The notes: generated from the sequence alone by a model not told the origin. Numbered from the stretch's first letter, positions 30,246 through 38,006 are shown. The stretch: DNA of 42,900 nt from Ferrovibrio sp. (GCF_019636075.1 NZ_JAHBYG010000037.1:1-42900); one strand, 5' to 3'. Numbers and translations are program-made.

Positions 30246-30673
30246 TGGCGCTTCCCCATAAAAAACTCGTAAAGCTCAGACGCTAGTTGGGCTTCTGCTT
30301 GCGGCGCCAGGGGCGGATTCTGCCCAGCTGCAACGTGGCGCGCAAGGACCGAGCATTTTTGCATGACCGCCTGGTCAAATGGGAGCGCACCCTTCTGCGC
30401 TTGCCGCATAGGCTCCCTGCCTGACAACAGAAAATCGCCAGAAACACCACATTCCGCGCTGATTTTCATCAGCAGCTCGGCGCCAGGCTCAGACACGCCG
30501 CGCTCGAAGAAGCCATATAACTCGCGGCGCAGTCCGAAACGCGCCGCGAAATCCGCCTGCCCAAGCCCCTCCGATTCGCGCACGGCCTTCAATCGCTCGC
30601 CGAGCCGTTCAAGTTCTGGGCTGGAACTTGAATGCATAGCCGGCCTGCCGCGCTTCCCATTCACCTTTGCCAT
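30242..30673 (-). CDS. XRE-family prophage repressor (c-repressor position)
   Basis: 143 aa. After a basic N-terminal stretch (MAKVNGKRGRPAMHSSSS) comes a Cro/CI-type HTH, about residues 22-78 (RLGERLKAVRESEGLGQADF, then GLRRELYGFFERGVSEPGAE). A C-terminal helical part ends in LASELYEFFMGKRQ. No peptidase (LexA/CI autocleavage) domain is present, so induction by RecA cleavage is not expected. It is divergent from the Ner-like gene and probably binds the inverted repeats at 30714-30738 and 30767-30784. It is co-translated with the secreted protein downstream. Confidence 0.85.
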   Translation of the reverse strand: MAKVNGKRGRPAMHSSSSPELERLGERLKAVRESEGLGQADFAARFGLRRELYGFFERGVSEPGAELLMKISAECGVSGDFLLSGREPMRQAQKGALPFDQAVMQKCSVLARHVAAGQNPPLAPQAEAQLASELYEFFMGKRQ

Positions 30674-30713
30674 CTCTTTGTTTTGCCTAATTGATTTTAT
30701 TTTGGCTCATTAT

Positions 30714-30738
30714 CGGCATTCAAAAGAGTTGAATGCCG
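30714..30738. promoter_or_regulatory. Operator candidate 1: 10-bp perfect inverted repeat
   Basis: CGGCATTCAA (30714-30723), 5-nt centre, then its exact complement TTGAATGCCG (30729-30738). It lies between the repressor and the Ner-like gene, just upstream of the early -35 box and within the likely repressor promoter. It is the best candidate site for the XRE repressor or Ner. Confidence 0.7.
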
Positions 30739-30748
30739 CTCTATTGCA

Positions 30749-30778
30749 TTGACATGACCTATGTAATGAGCGTATTAA
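30749..30778 (+). promoter_or_regulatory. Predicted prophage early promoter
   Basis: TTGACA (30749-30754), 18-nt spacer, TATTAA (30773-30778). It drives the early operon from the Ner-like gene, whose ATG is at 30806. The -10 lies inside the second inverted repeat. Confidence 0.6.
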
Positions 30779-30784
30779 CGCTCA
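30767..30784. promoter_or_regulatory. Operator candidate 2: inverted repeat over the early -10
   Basis: TGAGCGT-ATTA-ACGCTCA, a perfect 7-bp dyad covering the -10 of the predicted early promoter. Its sequence differs from operator 1, so the two sites may be read by different proteins (repressor and Ner). Confidence 0.6.
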
Positions 30785-30805
30785 AACAACGTGGTGAATC
30801 GCTCA

Positions 30806-31111
30806 ATGTCAGACATCCCTAAACACCCCGTACATCGTCGCCTCTGGATCATCGCCAGGCTGCATGGCCAGGGCATCACCCTGTCCGAGCTGGCAAAGGT
30901 ACATAACACCACGGCTTCAGCCTTCAGTCATGCCGCGCGCGGCATGCCGAATAAGCGGCTGGAAGCGGTGCTGGCAAAGGCTTGCGGCGTGCGTCCGCAG
31001 GAGCTGTTTCCCGAGCATTATTCCGAAGCCGGCCGCCGGCTGATTCGGTCTCATCGGGAAGGTAGCCCATCGCGCTCCGGGGCGGGAGTCAAATCGGCCG
31101 AGGCGGCTTGA
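30806..31111 (+). CDS. ner: Ner/Nlp-like DNA-binding regulator
   Basis: 101 aa from ATG 30806; GTG codons at 30791 and 30794 are possible longer starts. The sequence LWIIARLHGQGITLSELAKV, then HNTTASAFSHAARGMPNKRL and GVRPQELFPEHY, is the Ner/Nlp lambda-repressor-like fold. Ner of Mu turns down early transcription at the same position. A basic C-terminal tail follows. It is the first gene of the rightward early operon and its stop lies immediately before the next start at 31114. Confidence 0.85.
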   Translation: MSDIPKHPVHRRLWIIARLHGQGITLSELAKVHNTTASAFSHAARGMPNKRLEAVLAKACGVRPQELFPEHYSEAGRRLIRSHREGSPSRSGAGVKSAEAA

Positions 31112-31113
31112 CC

Positions 31114-31599
31114 ATGGCCGGCCCCCGCAAGCCCGCTCACCCCGACCTGTTTGGCTGGTCCAGCGCCGCACAAGCCATTCAGGAATTCGAACCCGAACAG
31201 GTCCGCGCCGCCACGCTGGCCGGCGTGATTTGCAAGGCCATGAAGCTGGCCTTGGCCGAATGCGGCGAAGACCGCGAGACCATCGCCTACCGCATGAGCG
31301 GTTTCTTGGGCGAGCGGGTCAGCAAGAACATGCTGAACGCCTATGTCAGCGAGGGCGCCACCGAGAAGGCCATCCCGCTACCCCGCTTCATAGCCTTCGT
31401 TCAGGCGACCGGCGATATGCGCCTGCTCAACCTGATCGCGACGCCTTTCGACCGGCTTGTGGTTGACCGCCGCTGCGAGGGCTGGATACGCGCCGGTCAG
31501 CTGGCCGCGGCCGCGCGCGAAAAGCAGGCAGAGCTGCAGGCGACGGAGACTGAATTCAATTTCGCGCTGCGCATGGCCAAAGGAGCCGCGCGGCGATGA
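31114..31599 (+). CDS. Putative phage regulatory protein (CII/CP76-like)
   Basis: 161 aa. A DLFGW motif near the N-terminus is followed by helices of HTH type, AYRMSGFLGERVSKNMLNAY, and a segment LPRFIAFVQATGDMRLLNLI that resembles phage CII/CP76-type regulators. A C-terminal coiled coil (AAAAREKQAELQATETEF) follows. ATG 31114 is chosen rather than TTG 31108, which overlaps the preceding stop. Family assignment is tentative; position between Ner and the transposase fits an early regulator. Confidence 0.65.
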   Translation: MAGPRKPAHPDLFGWSSAAQAIQEFEPEQVRAATLAGVICKAMKLALAECGEDRETIAYRMSGFLGERVSKNMLNAYVSEGATEKAIPLPRFIAFVQATGDMRLLNLIATPFDRLVVDRRCEGWIRAGQLAAAAREKQAELQATETEFNFALRMAKGAARR

Positions 31600-31820
31600 T
31601 CGTTCCATACACCTATCTGCAGCGCCTTGCGACTGTGGGGCGCTCGTTAAAGGCCAGCGGAGGCCGGCCCGCTATTGCCCTTTCCCCCTGTGGCGGGCCG
31701 GTTCCCTTTCGTCAGCCGTCCGGCGGGGCTTGTTCGCCGGCATTTCTCCTGCGTGCAACTAGGCCGGCGATGTCTCCAGGGCCATCGTCGGCCGCTTTTT
31801 CGGCAAGCGCGCATGAGTGA
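31596..31820 (+). CDS. Possible small protein between the regulator and the transposase
   Basis: 74 codons. The start overlaps the previous stop as ATGA and has AGGAG 10 nt upstream; the stop overlaps the transposase start by 8 nt, which is the layout of a coupled gene. The product (MIVPYTYLQRLATVGRSL, then Gly/Pro/Ser-rich) looks disordered and has no recognised relatives, and codon use is less regular than in the neighbours. It contains the inverted repeat at 31664-31701. The frame may be a leader rather than a functional protein. Confidence 0.35.
   Translation: MIVPYTYLQRLATVGRSLKASGGRPAIALSPCGGPVPFRQPSGGACSPAFLLRATRPAMSPGPSSAAFSASAHE
31664..31701. repeat. Inverted repeat upstream of the transposase gene
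   Basis: CCGGCCCGC (31664-31672) and GCGGGCCGG (31693-31701) are perfect 9-bp arms around a 20-nt pyrimidine-rich loop. It lies 110 nt before the transposase start. It could be a control hairpin in the early mRNA or an internal transposase-binding (enhancer-like) site. Confidence 0.45.
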
Positions 31821-33966
31821 GTGGTTCACAGCCGCTGAATTGCTGGCCCTGCGCCTCGATGCGCTACCGGGAACCGTTCAGAACATCAATGCCAGGGCCA
31901 AGCGCGAAGCCTGGCGGAGTTGCAAACTGCCGCGCCTCGGTGCGCCGCGCGGCTATCACATCGACAGCCTGCCGGCAGCCGTTCGCATTGCCATCGCCAA
32001 GGCCAGCGTCACAGCCACTGCCACAGCCACGGGCGCGCCTGCAGAGGCCATCACGGCGCCGGCACCGGCGAAAGACCCGCGCAATCTCGCAGCCATCACC
32101 GGCCGCGCCAAGCAACGCGCCGAAACCCGCCTGCTGCTGCTGGCCGCCTTCGACGATTTCCGCGCCCGCGCCGGCCTAGCGCTTAGCACGGCCGCTGTGG
32201 AGTTCTCTGCCGCCTGGAATGGCGGCGCCATTGCCGCCGATGACGAACTGCGCGCCGCCATGCCGCGCGTCAGCCGCAACAGTCTTTTGAACTGGTACAG
32301 CGCCCGCGCCCGCGAAGGCGCGGTGCGTCTGGCCGGTCGTTACAACGGCGGGAATCGAAAGGCCGAGATAGACGCCACGCCGGCGCTGCGCGATTGCCTG
32401 ATCGCCACCTATGCCGACAAGCCCCACCTTAGCGCCGGCCAGCTGCGCGATGCGCTGCGAGACGCCGGTGTGCCACGCCTGCCCAGCCTGCGGCAAATCC
32501 AGCGCTGGATGAACAAGTGGCGCACTGCCAACCCGCGCCACGATTTGCAGCTTCGCAACCCAGACAAAGCGAAGGGTAAGTATCTATCGGCCATCGGCAC
32601 GGCTTCGGCGGGCATCCATCGCATCAACCAGCTTTGGGAAATGGACGCATCGCCGGCTGACGTGTTGTGCATCGATGGGCGGTACAAAATCAGCGCGGTG
32701 ATCGATGTCGCCACCCGCGATGCGCTTGTTCTGGTCACACCACAGCCGCGTGCCGGCGCGCATCTGGCCTTGTTCCGCGCCTTCGCCCTCACGCGCGGCC
32801 TGCCCGAGGTGGTCAAGACCGACAACGGCCAGGACTACAAGGCGCGTGATTTCATCACCACCATGGCTGCGCTCGAAGTCGAGCAGGTTTTCTGCCCGCC
32901 ATTCAGCCCGGAAAAGAAGCCCCATATCGAGCGTTTCATCGGCACGCTGCAGCGTGACCTGTTCGCGCGGCTGCCGGGCTTTGTCGGCCATAATGTCGCG
33001 GATGCCCAAGCCATCCGAGCACGCAAGACCTTTGCCCAGCGCCTAGGCGTCAGCGACGCCGATGCCTTCGCCGTTCAGCTGACGGCCGCCGAGCTGCAAC
33101 GCGAGGTGCTGGCCTGGTTGGAAGTGTATCGCATGCGTCGCCATGAATCCCTCGGCCGTTCGCCCCAGGCCGAAGCCGAGGCGCTGGCCTTGGGCAAGGG
33201 CGCAGCCATCAAGCCGCTGCCGCAACCGCGCGACATGGATATCTGCCTGCTCCCGCTGAAAGGCGAGCACACCGTGGGCAAGGAAGGCATCCGCGCCGAG
33301 GGTACGCGCTTCATCGCACCATGGGTCGGCGCCTTGGCCGGCACGCGCATACTGGTCCGCCTTGATCCGGCCGATATGGGCCTGGTTTATTGCTTCGACC
33401 CGGTGACGCACGATTTCATCGGCGAAGCCTGTGCGCCCGAGCGTGCGGGCCTGGACCGCCGCGCCATGGCCGTCGAGAGCAAGCGCCGGCAGCGCCTGGT
33501 CGATGGCCAGGTGCATGGCGCGCTCAAACGCCTGAAGCGCGAACTGAAGCCGCACAAGGTGGCGGCAGCCATCGCCAATGGCACAGCGCTCTTGCCGGAC
33601 AGCGTCACCATCTCGCTCGCCGACCAATCAGCGGTACAGCCGAACGCCAATCTGCGCAGCAGCAAGGCGCCGGCGGCCGCCCACATGCGCGCCGTGGCTA
33701 TCACCGATGCCAGCCTAACCAACCAAGAGCAGCAGCAGACAGAGCAGCAGTGCACAACACCCGACCCTGCCGTGCGGCCCATCAAAGAAGCCGATTACGT
33801 CGCCTGGGTCTTATCCGGCCGTGGCGATGAGCAGGATGCCTGCGACCTGCTGCGCCAGGCGCGCAGCGCCGGCTTCCGTGCAGTTTATGAGATCGATGAT
33901 GACCAGATTGCAGGCCTGCTTAAGCGAGCAGGGCTGGAGCGTGAGGCCGATACGCGGGCGGCCTGA
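31813..33966 (+). CDS. MuA-like DDE transposase
   Basis: 717 aa from ATG 31813; the frame is open earlier (31675) but the conserved N-terminus begins MSEWFTAAELLALRLDALPG, the Mu end-binding winged helix. The core contains WEMDASPADV (D278), VVKTDNGQDYKARDF (D337) and KKPHIERFIGTLQRD (E373), a complete DDE triad. The D-E spacing of 35 residues is shorter than in Mu itself. Then follow the Mu-type C-terminal beta-barrel and a basic tail (RRQRLVDGQVHGALKRLKRE) that in Mu contacts MuB. It joins phage ends to target DNA both for integration and replication. It is separated from the ATPase gene by a hairpin. Confidence 0.95.
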   Translation: MSEWFTAAELLALRLDALPGTVQNINARAKREAWRSCKLPRLGAPRGYHIDSLPAAVRIAIAKASVTATATATGAPAEAITAPAPAKDPRNLAAITGRAKQRAETRLLLLAAFDDFRARAGLALSTAAVEFSAAWNGGAIAADDELRAAMPRVSRNSLLNWYSARAREGAVRLAGRYNGGNRKAEIDATPALRDCLIATYADKPHLSAGQLRDALRDAGVPRLPSLRQIQRWMNKWRTANPRHDLQLRNPDKAKGKYLSAIGTASAGIHRINQLWEMDASPADVLCIDGRYKISAVIDVATRDALVLVTPQPRAGAHLALFRAFALTRGLPEVVKTDNGQDYKARDFITTMAALEVEQVFCPPFSPEKKPHIERFIGTLQRDLFARLPGFVGHNVADAQAIRARKTFAQRLGVSDADAFAVQLTAAELQREVLAWLEVYRMRRHESLGRSPQAEAEALALGKGAAIKPLPQPRDMDICLLPLKGEHTVGKEGIRAEGTRFIAPWVGALAGTRILVRLDPADMGLVYCFDPVTHDFIGEACAPERAGLDRRAMAVESKRRQRLVDGQVHGALKRLKRELKPHKVAAAIANGTALLPDSVTISLADQSAVQPNANLRSSKAPAAAHMRAVAITDASLTNQEQQQTEQQCTTPDPAVRPIKEADYVAWVLSGRGDEQDACDLLRQARSAGFRAVYEIDDDQIAGLLKRAGLEREADTRAA

Positions 33967-33986
33967 TTAGCGTCCCGCGAAAGCAC

Positions 33987-34014
33987 GAAAGCCGCCCCGG
34001 CAAGGGCGGCTTTC
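33987..34014. terminator. Stable hairpin between transposase and MuB-like genes
   Basis: GAAAGCCGCCC (33987-33997), 6-nt loop, GGGCGGCTTTC (34004-34014): a perfect 11-bp stem. What follows is GGAAAGGAAC rather than a long T-run, so it is at most a weak attenuator. It may set the ratio of transposase to ATPase mRNA or protect the mRNA. Confidence 0.45.
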
Positions 34015-34032
34015 GGAAAGGAACTAAAAGCA

Positions 34033-34734
34033 ATGTATGGCGATACTAAGCACGAATTTGTCAAAACGTCAAACGTCAAGCGTTTTGAGCAGGGTGTATT
34101 GCGGCTCGAACAACGCGGGGCGCCTGAATCCACTCTCATGGTGGTGGGGGGTAATGTCGGCCTGGGAAAGTCAGGCACCGGTCAATGGTTCGCGGCACAG
34201 CAGGGCTACCCCTATGTGCGCTTGAAGCCTGAAGCAAAGCCGGGCTGGCTGCTCGGCGATGTTTGCGCCGCCATGGCTATGCATGCCGCCGCTAAGCTGG
34301 AACAGCGCTTTAAGGATATCGCCCGCACCATGGTGAAGCGCCGGGTTGGCTTGGTCGTGGACGAGGTCGAACACGGCTTAGCGAACGCCGGCGCCACTCT
34401 GGAAATGGTACGCGCGCTCGGTGACGACACCGAACAGCCCATCATCCTGATCGGGCGCGGGCACGTGAAAAGCAGCATTCAGAGTATCGACGCTGTGTGG
34501 AGCCGCGTCAGTGCGGTGGTGGATTTCGAGCAGCTGACGCCTGAAGACCTGGCATTGCTGGCCAAGGCCCATGGTCTGGTCGCAGATCCACGCGTTGCGA
34601 CTGCCATGTGCTCGAAGGTCGAGGGCAGCCTGCGGCTGACAATGAACCTGCTGAAGCGCCTGCGTGCCACCGCCGAGCGCGCCCGCAGCGCGGTCATCAC
34701 CGCCGAGATGGTGGAGGCGACCGATGTCCACTAA
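34033..34734 (+). CDS. MuB-like AAA+ ATPase (target-DNA selection)
   Basis: 233 aa. Walker A is GGNVGLGKSG (K46), Walker B is RVGLVVDEVEH (D110, E111), followed by a sensor-type segment IILIGRGHV and a C-terminal helical bundle (VEGSLRLTMNLLKRLRATAE). MuB-family ATPases bind target DNA, stimulate the transposase and give target immunity. Somewhat shorter than Mu MuB; the N-terminal HTH of MuB is absent. Its stop overlaps the next start (34724). Confidence 0.9.
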   Translation: MYGDTKHEFVKTSNVKRFEQGVLRLEQRGAPESTLMVVGGNVGLGKSGTGQWFAAQQGYPYVRLKPEAKPGWLLGDVCAAMAMHAAAKLEQRFKDIARTMVKRRVGLVVDEVEHGLANAGATLEMVRALGDDTEQPIILIGRGHVKSSIQSIDAVWSRVSAVVDFEQLTPEDLALLAKAHGLVADPRVATAMCSKVEGSLRLTMNLLKRLRATAERARSAVITAEMVEATDVH

Positions 34735-35305
34735 GGCCGAGTCCTCTAAGCTGCAACGCAAAGGCCCCACCATGCGTCAGCTACGTTGTCAGCAATTGAT
34801 GATGGGGATGGAGCAGCCAGCCCGGCTTCACGAGATTGCCGAGCGCAGCCATATCAGCTATCACGAGGCCAGGCTGCGCTTGCCCGAACTAAAGCGCGAA
34901 GGCCTTGTCGAAAGCGAACGCGCGCGCGTCTATTGGCTGACCCCCAAGGGCAAGCGGCTACTGGAAAAGCTGCGGACTGTCGCGGCAGAGAAGCCCGACC
35001 CCGACAGTCTCCAACAGCGGCTGTGGAACGCCCTGCGTCAGCCACCCCAACGCCATAGTATCTTTCACCTGCTGACGATGGCAGTCCGGGCTGATGATCC
35101 GGACGCAGCCAACCGCAGCCGTGCCTGGTTCAAGCAGCTCGAAAGCGCCGGCATTGTCGCGTTGCTGCCTGGCAATGCCAATTTCCCCGACAGGTGGCTG
35201 CTGCTCGATGATTTGGGCGTTCACGCCCCTTCCTGGCGCGACAGACTCGGCGTGCTGTTCGATTGGAATAGCGGCCGCGCCCTGCAGTTGGAGGGCCTGC
35301 CATGA
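34724..35305 (+). CDS. Winged-helix DNA-binding protein
   Basis: 193 aa. Residues about 17-70 form a winged helix (PARLHEIAERSHISYHEARL, then RLPELKREGLVESERARVYW with LTPKGKRLLEKL). The C-terminal half may hold a second wHTH-like unit ending ALLPGNANFPDRWLLLDDLG. ATG 34724 overlaps the ATPase stop; ATG 34772 is a possible shorter start. Target is unknown; probably a phage early regulator. Confidence 0.75.
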   Translation: MSTKAESSKLQRKGPTMRQLRCQQLMMGMEQPARLHEIAERSHISYHEARLRLPELKREGLVESERARVYWLTPKGKRLLEKLRTVAAEKPDPDSLQQRLWNALRQPPQRHSIFHLLTMAVRADDPDAANRSRAWFKQLESAGIVALLPGNANFPDRWLLLDDLGVHAPSWRDRLGVLFDWNSGRALQLEGLP

Positions 35306-35715
35306 GCCAGCCCGATTGGCGCAGCCAGGTCATGGCCATGGTGAAGGCCGATGCCAAGGGCATCGCCGGCGTTGCCAAGCGGCTCGGCCTCACGCGGCCA
35401 CAGTTGAGCGGCCTGCTGCACGACACCTATCGCGCATCGCCTGCCGCCAAGCAGAGCCTGGTCGCGCGGATCGAGATCGCGTTGCGCGAAGGACACGTGC
35501 TTTGTCCCTTCCTGAACCGCGAGCTGGCCGAGCGTGAATGCCTGGCCTTTCAGGATCGCCCGCAGCCGAGCGGTATAGCCAGCGAACTGCGGCACTACAT
35601 CGCCTGCGAAAGCTGCCTTACCGGCAAGCTGCTGCGGCCTGCCGCCCCGCGCACCACCCGAAAATCCAAACCCACCACCAACAGCATGGAGGCCAGTGAT
35701 GCCCGCACTGCGTAA
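35302..35715 (+). CDS. Small HTH protein with C-terminal four-cysteine motif
   Basis: 137 aa. A lambda-type HTH (GIAGVAKRLGLTRPQLSGLL) is followed by four cysteines in CPFLNRELAEREC and YIACESC, which may bind zinc or an Fe-S centre. Similar layouts are frequent in Mu-like phages of Proteobacteria. Starts by ATGA overlap with the gene before it; its end overlaps the next start by 17 nt. Confidence 0.7.
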   Translation: MSQPDWRSQVMAMVKADAKGIAGVAKRLGLTRPQLSGLLHDTYRASPAAKQSLVARIEIALREGHVLCPFLNRELAERECLAFQDRPQPSGIASELRHYIACESCLTGKLLRPAAPRTTRKSKPTTNSMEASDARTA

Positions 35716-36169
35716 CCGTGATTTCACCTTGCCGATCTACGATGTGCTCGATCTGCTCAATGCCGCGTTGGCGCAGCACATGATCGGCGGCACCACGCCC
35801 AACCAGCATCAGGTTTTGGCCATGGCCGAAACTACGCGGGGCGCGATCAACGATCTGAACGATTTGCGCGCCCGATTGGCCTCTTTGCCGGGCCGTCCGA
35901 GCGATGCCCTGCACGCGCCCTATACCGGGCGGTTGGAAGCCGATATCGGCATGATGGCCGTTGCGCTGCGTGGCGCTTGCAAGCATGGCGAAGCCGTGGA
36001 TGGAGCCGTCCTGCTCGGCTTCGCTCTGACCTTGGAAAACCTCAAATGGCGGGCCGCCGCCATGGAGGCGCTGCTGGGGATCACGCCGCCGCCGCCGCCG
36101 CCGCCGCCGGAATTTACCGGCACCCGCGCGGCCCTGGCCGCCGCCAATGGCCGGAGGTTTGCGGCATGA
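35699..36169 (+). CDS. Phage early protein of unknown function with polyproline run
   Basis: 156 aa, ATG 35699 with GGAG seven bases upstream; GTG 35696 is the alternative. Mostly helical (LPIYDVLDLLNAALAQHMIG), no recognised domain. A stretch of nine residues near position 130 is almost all proline, coded by a (CCG)n repeat, before the end PEFTGTRAALAAANGRRFAA. Its stop overlaps the next start (ATGA). Confidence 0.65.
   Translation: MPALRNRDFTLPIYDVLDLLNAALAQHMIGGTTPNQHQVLAMAETTRGAINDLNDLRARLASLPGRPSDALHAPYTGRLEADIGMMAVALRGACKHGEAVDGAVLLGFALTLENLKWRAAAMEALLGITPPPPPPPPEFTGTRAALAAANGRRFAA
36085..36110 (+). repeat. (CCG)8 trinucleotide run
   Basis: About eight CCG units inside the preceding gene encode consecutive prolines. 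Such runs can change length by slippage, in steps that keep the frame. Confidence 0.7.
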
Positions 36170-36729
36170 GCAGCGCGATCATGTATGGCGGCTCGATGCC
36201 GCCGATCAATGGCCAAGTATTCCAACCGGCCTTCGTCTACCGGACCATTCAGGAAGCTGCGGCTAGCGTATGCGACTTGCCGCCCGAAACCCTGCTGACG
36301 CCACGACGCGACATCGATCAGCTCGTCAGCGCCCTCGCGCTCTACGTGGCGCTGGATGGCTACGGGATGCCATTAAGCACGATGGCCTTCGTATCTGATC
36401 GGGCCATCAGCTCGGTTTTCAAAAACCGAGAGCGGGCTCGCAAGCTCGTCAGGGCTGATGCGGCAGCGTTGCAATACGCCCTCGCGATCTCGAACGAAGC
36501 CGCAAAGCGGTTGGGTGTCCGTCCGGTTGAGTTGACCTTCCGACCAGCCGCTGATGCTCCCATCCCGATAGCCGACCGAAGGGCCGGCTATCGGGCTCCA
36601 GCCCACTTCAACACGCCCAAGCCGCAGGCACGCGCCTGCATGTGCTGCTCCCGGAGCTTCGTTTCTGAAGGCAAGCATAACCGGCTCTGTTTCCACTGCC
36701 GCACCAAGGACGTGTCGCCATGGGAATGA
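36166..36729 (+). CDS. Putative DNA-binding protein, DnaA-C-like helices plus zinc-ribbon tail
   Basis: 187 aa from ATG 36166, overlapping the previous stop as ATGA. The segment LTPRRDIDQLVSALALYVAL, continuing to DRAISSVFKNRERARKLV, is laid out like the C-terminal duplex-DNA-binding domain of DnaA. The C-terminus has four cysteines in CMCCSRSFVSEGKHNRLCFH plus one Cys, a zinc-ribbon-like arrangement. Neither assignment could be confirmed by alignment. Phage early genes of this kind may act in replication or regulation. Confidence 0.6.
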   Translation: MSSAIMYGGSMPPINGQVFQPAFVYRTIQEAAASVCDLPPETLLTPRRDIDQLVSALALYVALDGYGMPLSTMAFVSDRAISSVFKNRERARKLVRADAAALQYALAISNEAAKRLGVRPVELTFRPAADAPIPIADRRAGYRAPAHFNTPKPQARACMCCSRSFVSEGKHNRLCFHCRTKDVSPWE

Positions 36730-36899
36730 GGGCGCCGCTGCAATTTCCCGCGCCGCCGCACCGCTTGCGGCTGCGGCGCCGCCGCTTCGCCTGGCTGCGC
36801 CGCTTCGAGCCAGCCTTGCTGGCCTCGATTGCCATCCTGCTGCTCGCCGGCCTGGCCGGCGCGCTCGGCGGCTGGTTCCTGCTCGATTTCAAACCCTAA
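36720..36899 (+). CDS. Tiny single-pass membrane protein (59 aa)
   Basis: ATG 36720 overlaps the end of the previous gene by 10 nt and has AAGGA nine bases upstream. The product starts with a strongly basic stretch (HRLRLRRRRFAWLRRFEP) followed by one membrane helix (LLASIAILLLAGLAGALGG) and ends FLLDFKP. The positive-inside rule puts the N-terminus in the cytoplasm. Function is unknown; Kil-like, holin-like or exclusion roles are possible. It is followed after 10 bp by the DUF3164 gene. Confidence 0.65.
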   Translation: MGMRAPLQFPAPPHRLRLRRRRFAWLRRFEPALLASIAILLLAGLAGALGGWFLLDFKP

Positions 36900-36909
36900 G
36901 GAGAAAGCC

Positions 36910-37605
36910 ATGTCACACGATCAACCCGCGCAACCTGAAGCCGCCACCGGCTGGGACAGCAGCCAATTCAAGATGGACAGCAAGGGGCGCCTTGTCCCCA
37001 TCAATGCCATCCGCGCCACCGACCTGCTGGAAGACCAGCTGGTAGGCAAGCTGTTCAGCTATGCCGGGCCGCTGCATGCGCGGATCGGGCGTTTCAAGGG
37101 CCATTGCTTCGACGATATCACAGCGTTCATGGATCTGTTGGCCGAGCAATACGGCGCCCGCAAGGGCGGTGCCAAGGGCAATATCACCCTGCTGTCGTTC
37201 GATGGCTGCTTGAAGGTACAGGTTGCTGTGGCCGATCACCTGGCCTTCGGGCCGGAGCTGCAGATCGCAAAGCAATTGGTGGATGAATGCATCAGCCGTT
37301 GGGCCGAGGGGGCCAACGATGCCATTCGGGCTTTGGTGAACCACGCCTTCGCTGTCGATAAGGAAGGCCGGATCAACAGCGCCGCTCTGTTCCAGCTGCG
37401 CCGCGTGAATATCGAAGACGACGCTTGGCAGCGCGCCATGCAGGCGCTGTCTGAATCCATCCGCTCAATCGGCAGCAAGCAATACATCCGCTTCTACAGC
37501 CGGCCAAATCATCAGGCCGAATGGCACGCGGTCACCCTCGATCTTGCCTCCGCCGAATTGCCGCCGCCCGAACCCCAGGCAGCCCAAACCCAGCCCGCAG
37601 CGTGA
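36910..37605 (+). CDS. DUF3164 family phage protein
   Basis: 231 aa from ATG 36910, with AAGGAGA just upstream; an earlier frame to 36829 has no support. Conserved sequence: MDSKGRLVPINAIRATDLLE near the N-terminus, then GNITLLSFDGCLKVQVAVAD and YIRFYSRPNHQAEWHAVTLD. DUF3164 is typical of the early region of Mu-like phages. Its role is not established. Confidence 0.85.
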   Translation: MSHDQPAQPEAATGWDSSQFKMDSKGRLVPINAIRATDLLEDQLVGKLFSYAGPLHARIGRFKGHCFDDITAFMDLLAEQYGARKGGAKGNITLLSFDGCLKVQVAVADHLAFGPELQIAKQLVDECISRWAEGANDAIRALVNHAFAVDKEGRINSAALFQLRRVNIEDDAWQRAMQALSESIRSIGSKQYIRFYSRPNHQAEWHAVTLDLASAELPPPEPQAAQTQPAA

Positions 37606-37617
37606 TGGAGGCAGCAG

Positions 37618-38004
37618 TTGAAAACGCCCGCATATATCGACCTGAATGCACTTGAAGCCGCGATGCGCACCTCTCACGAAAAGGTAGTGCAAGAACTCAA
37701 AAGCCGGGACCATCACGCGGCCTATGTGGAGCTCCAGACACGATTTTTTGAGTTACAAATTCTGAACCAGAAAATACTGGCCACTTGCACCAACGAAGAG
37801 ACGGACGTGGCGCTGGTCGCAAGAGCGTTGGGTAACACCCTGGCTTGCTGCGCCCTTTCCTTAGCCATGGCATGCCCTGACGTCTGGCCCCTCTTCACAG
37901 CGGCCTATCAGCAAGCATTTGAGTCCACAACATCGGGGAAGGTGGCTGCCGGTAGCATCGTGACGCGCGCACAGTTTACGGCCACCACGGGCGGGAATGC
38001 CTGA
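37618..38004 (+). CDS. Hypothetical phage protein (128 aa)
   Basis: TTG 37618 with GGAG seven bases upstream. Helical, with a coiled-coil-like N-terminal half (LEAAMRTSHEKVVQELKSRD). Codon choice is slightly more AT-rich than its neighbours, which may mean a more recent addition. No family recognised. It lies 2 bp before the next start. Confidence 0.6.
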   Translation: MKTPAYIDLNALEAAMRTSHEKVVQELKSRDHHAAYVELQTRFFELQILNQKILATCTNEETDVALVARALGNTLACCALSLAMACPDVWPLFTAAYQQAFESTTSGKVAAGSIVTRAQFTATTGGNA

Positions 38005-38006
38005 CC

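Noticed and set aside
31675..31812. 46-codon N-terminal extension of the transposase
   Set aside because: It is Arg/Pro-rich and unlike the Mu end-binding domain, which starts at the ATG at 31813.
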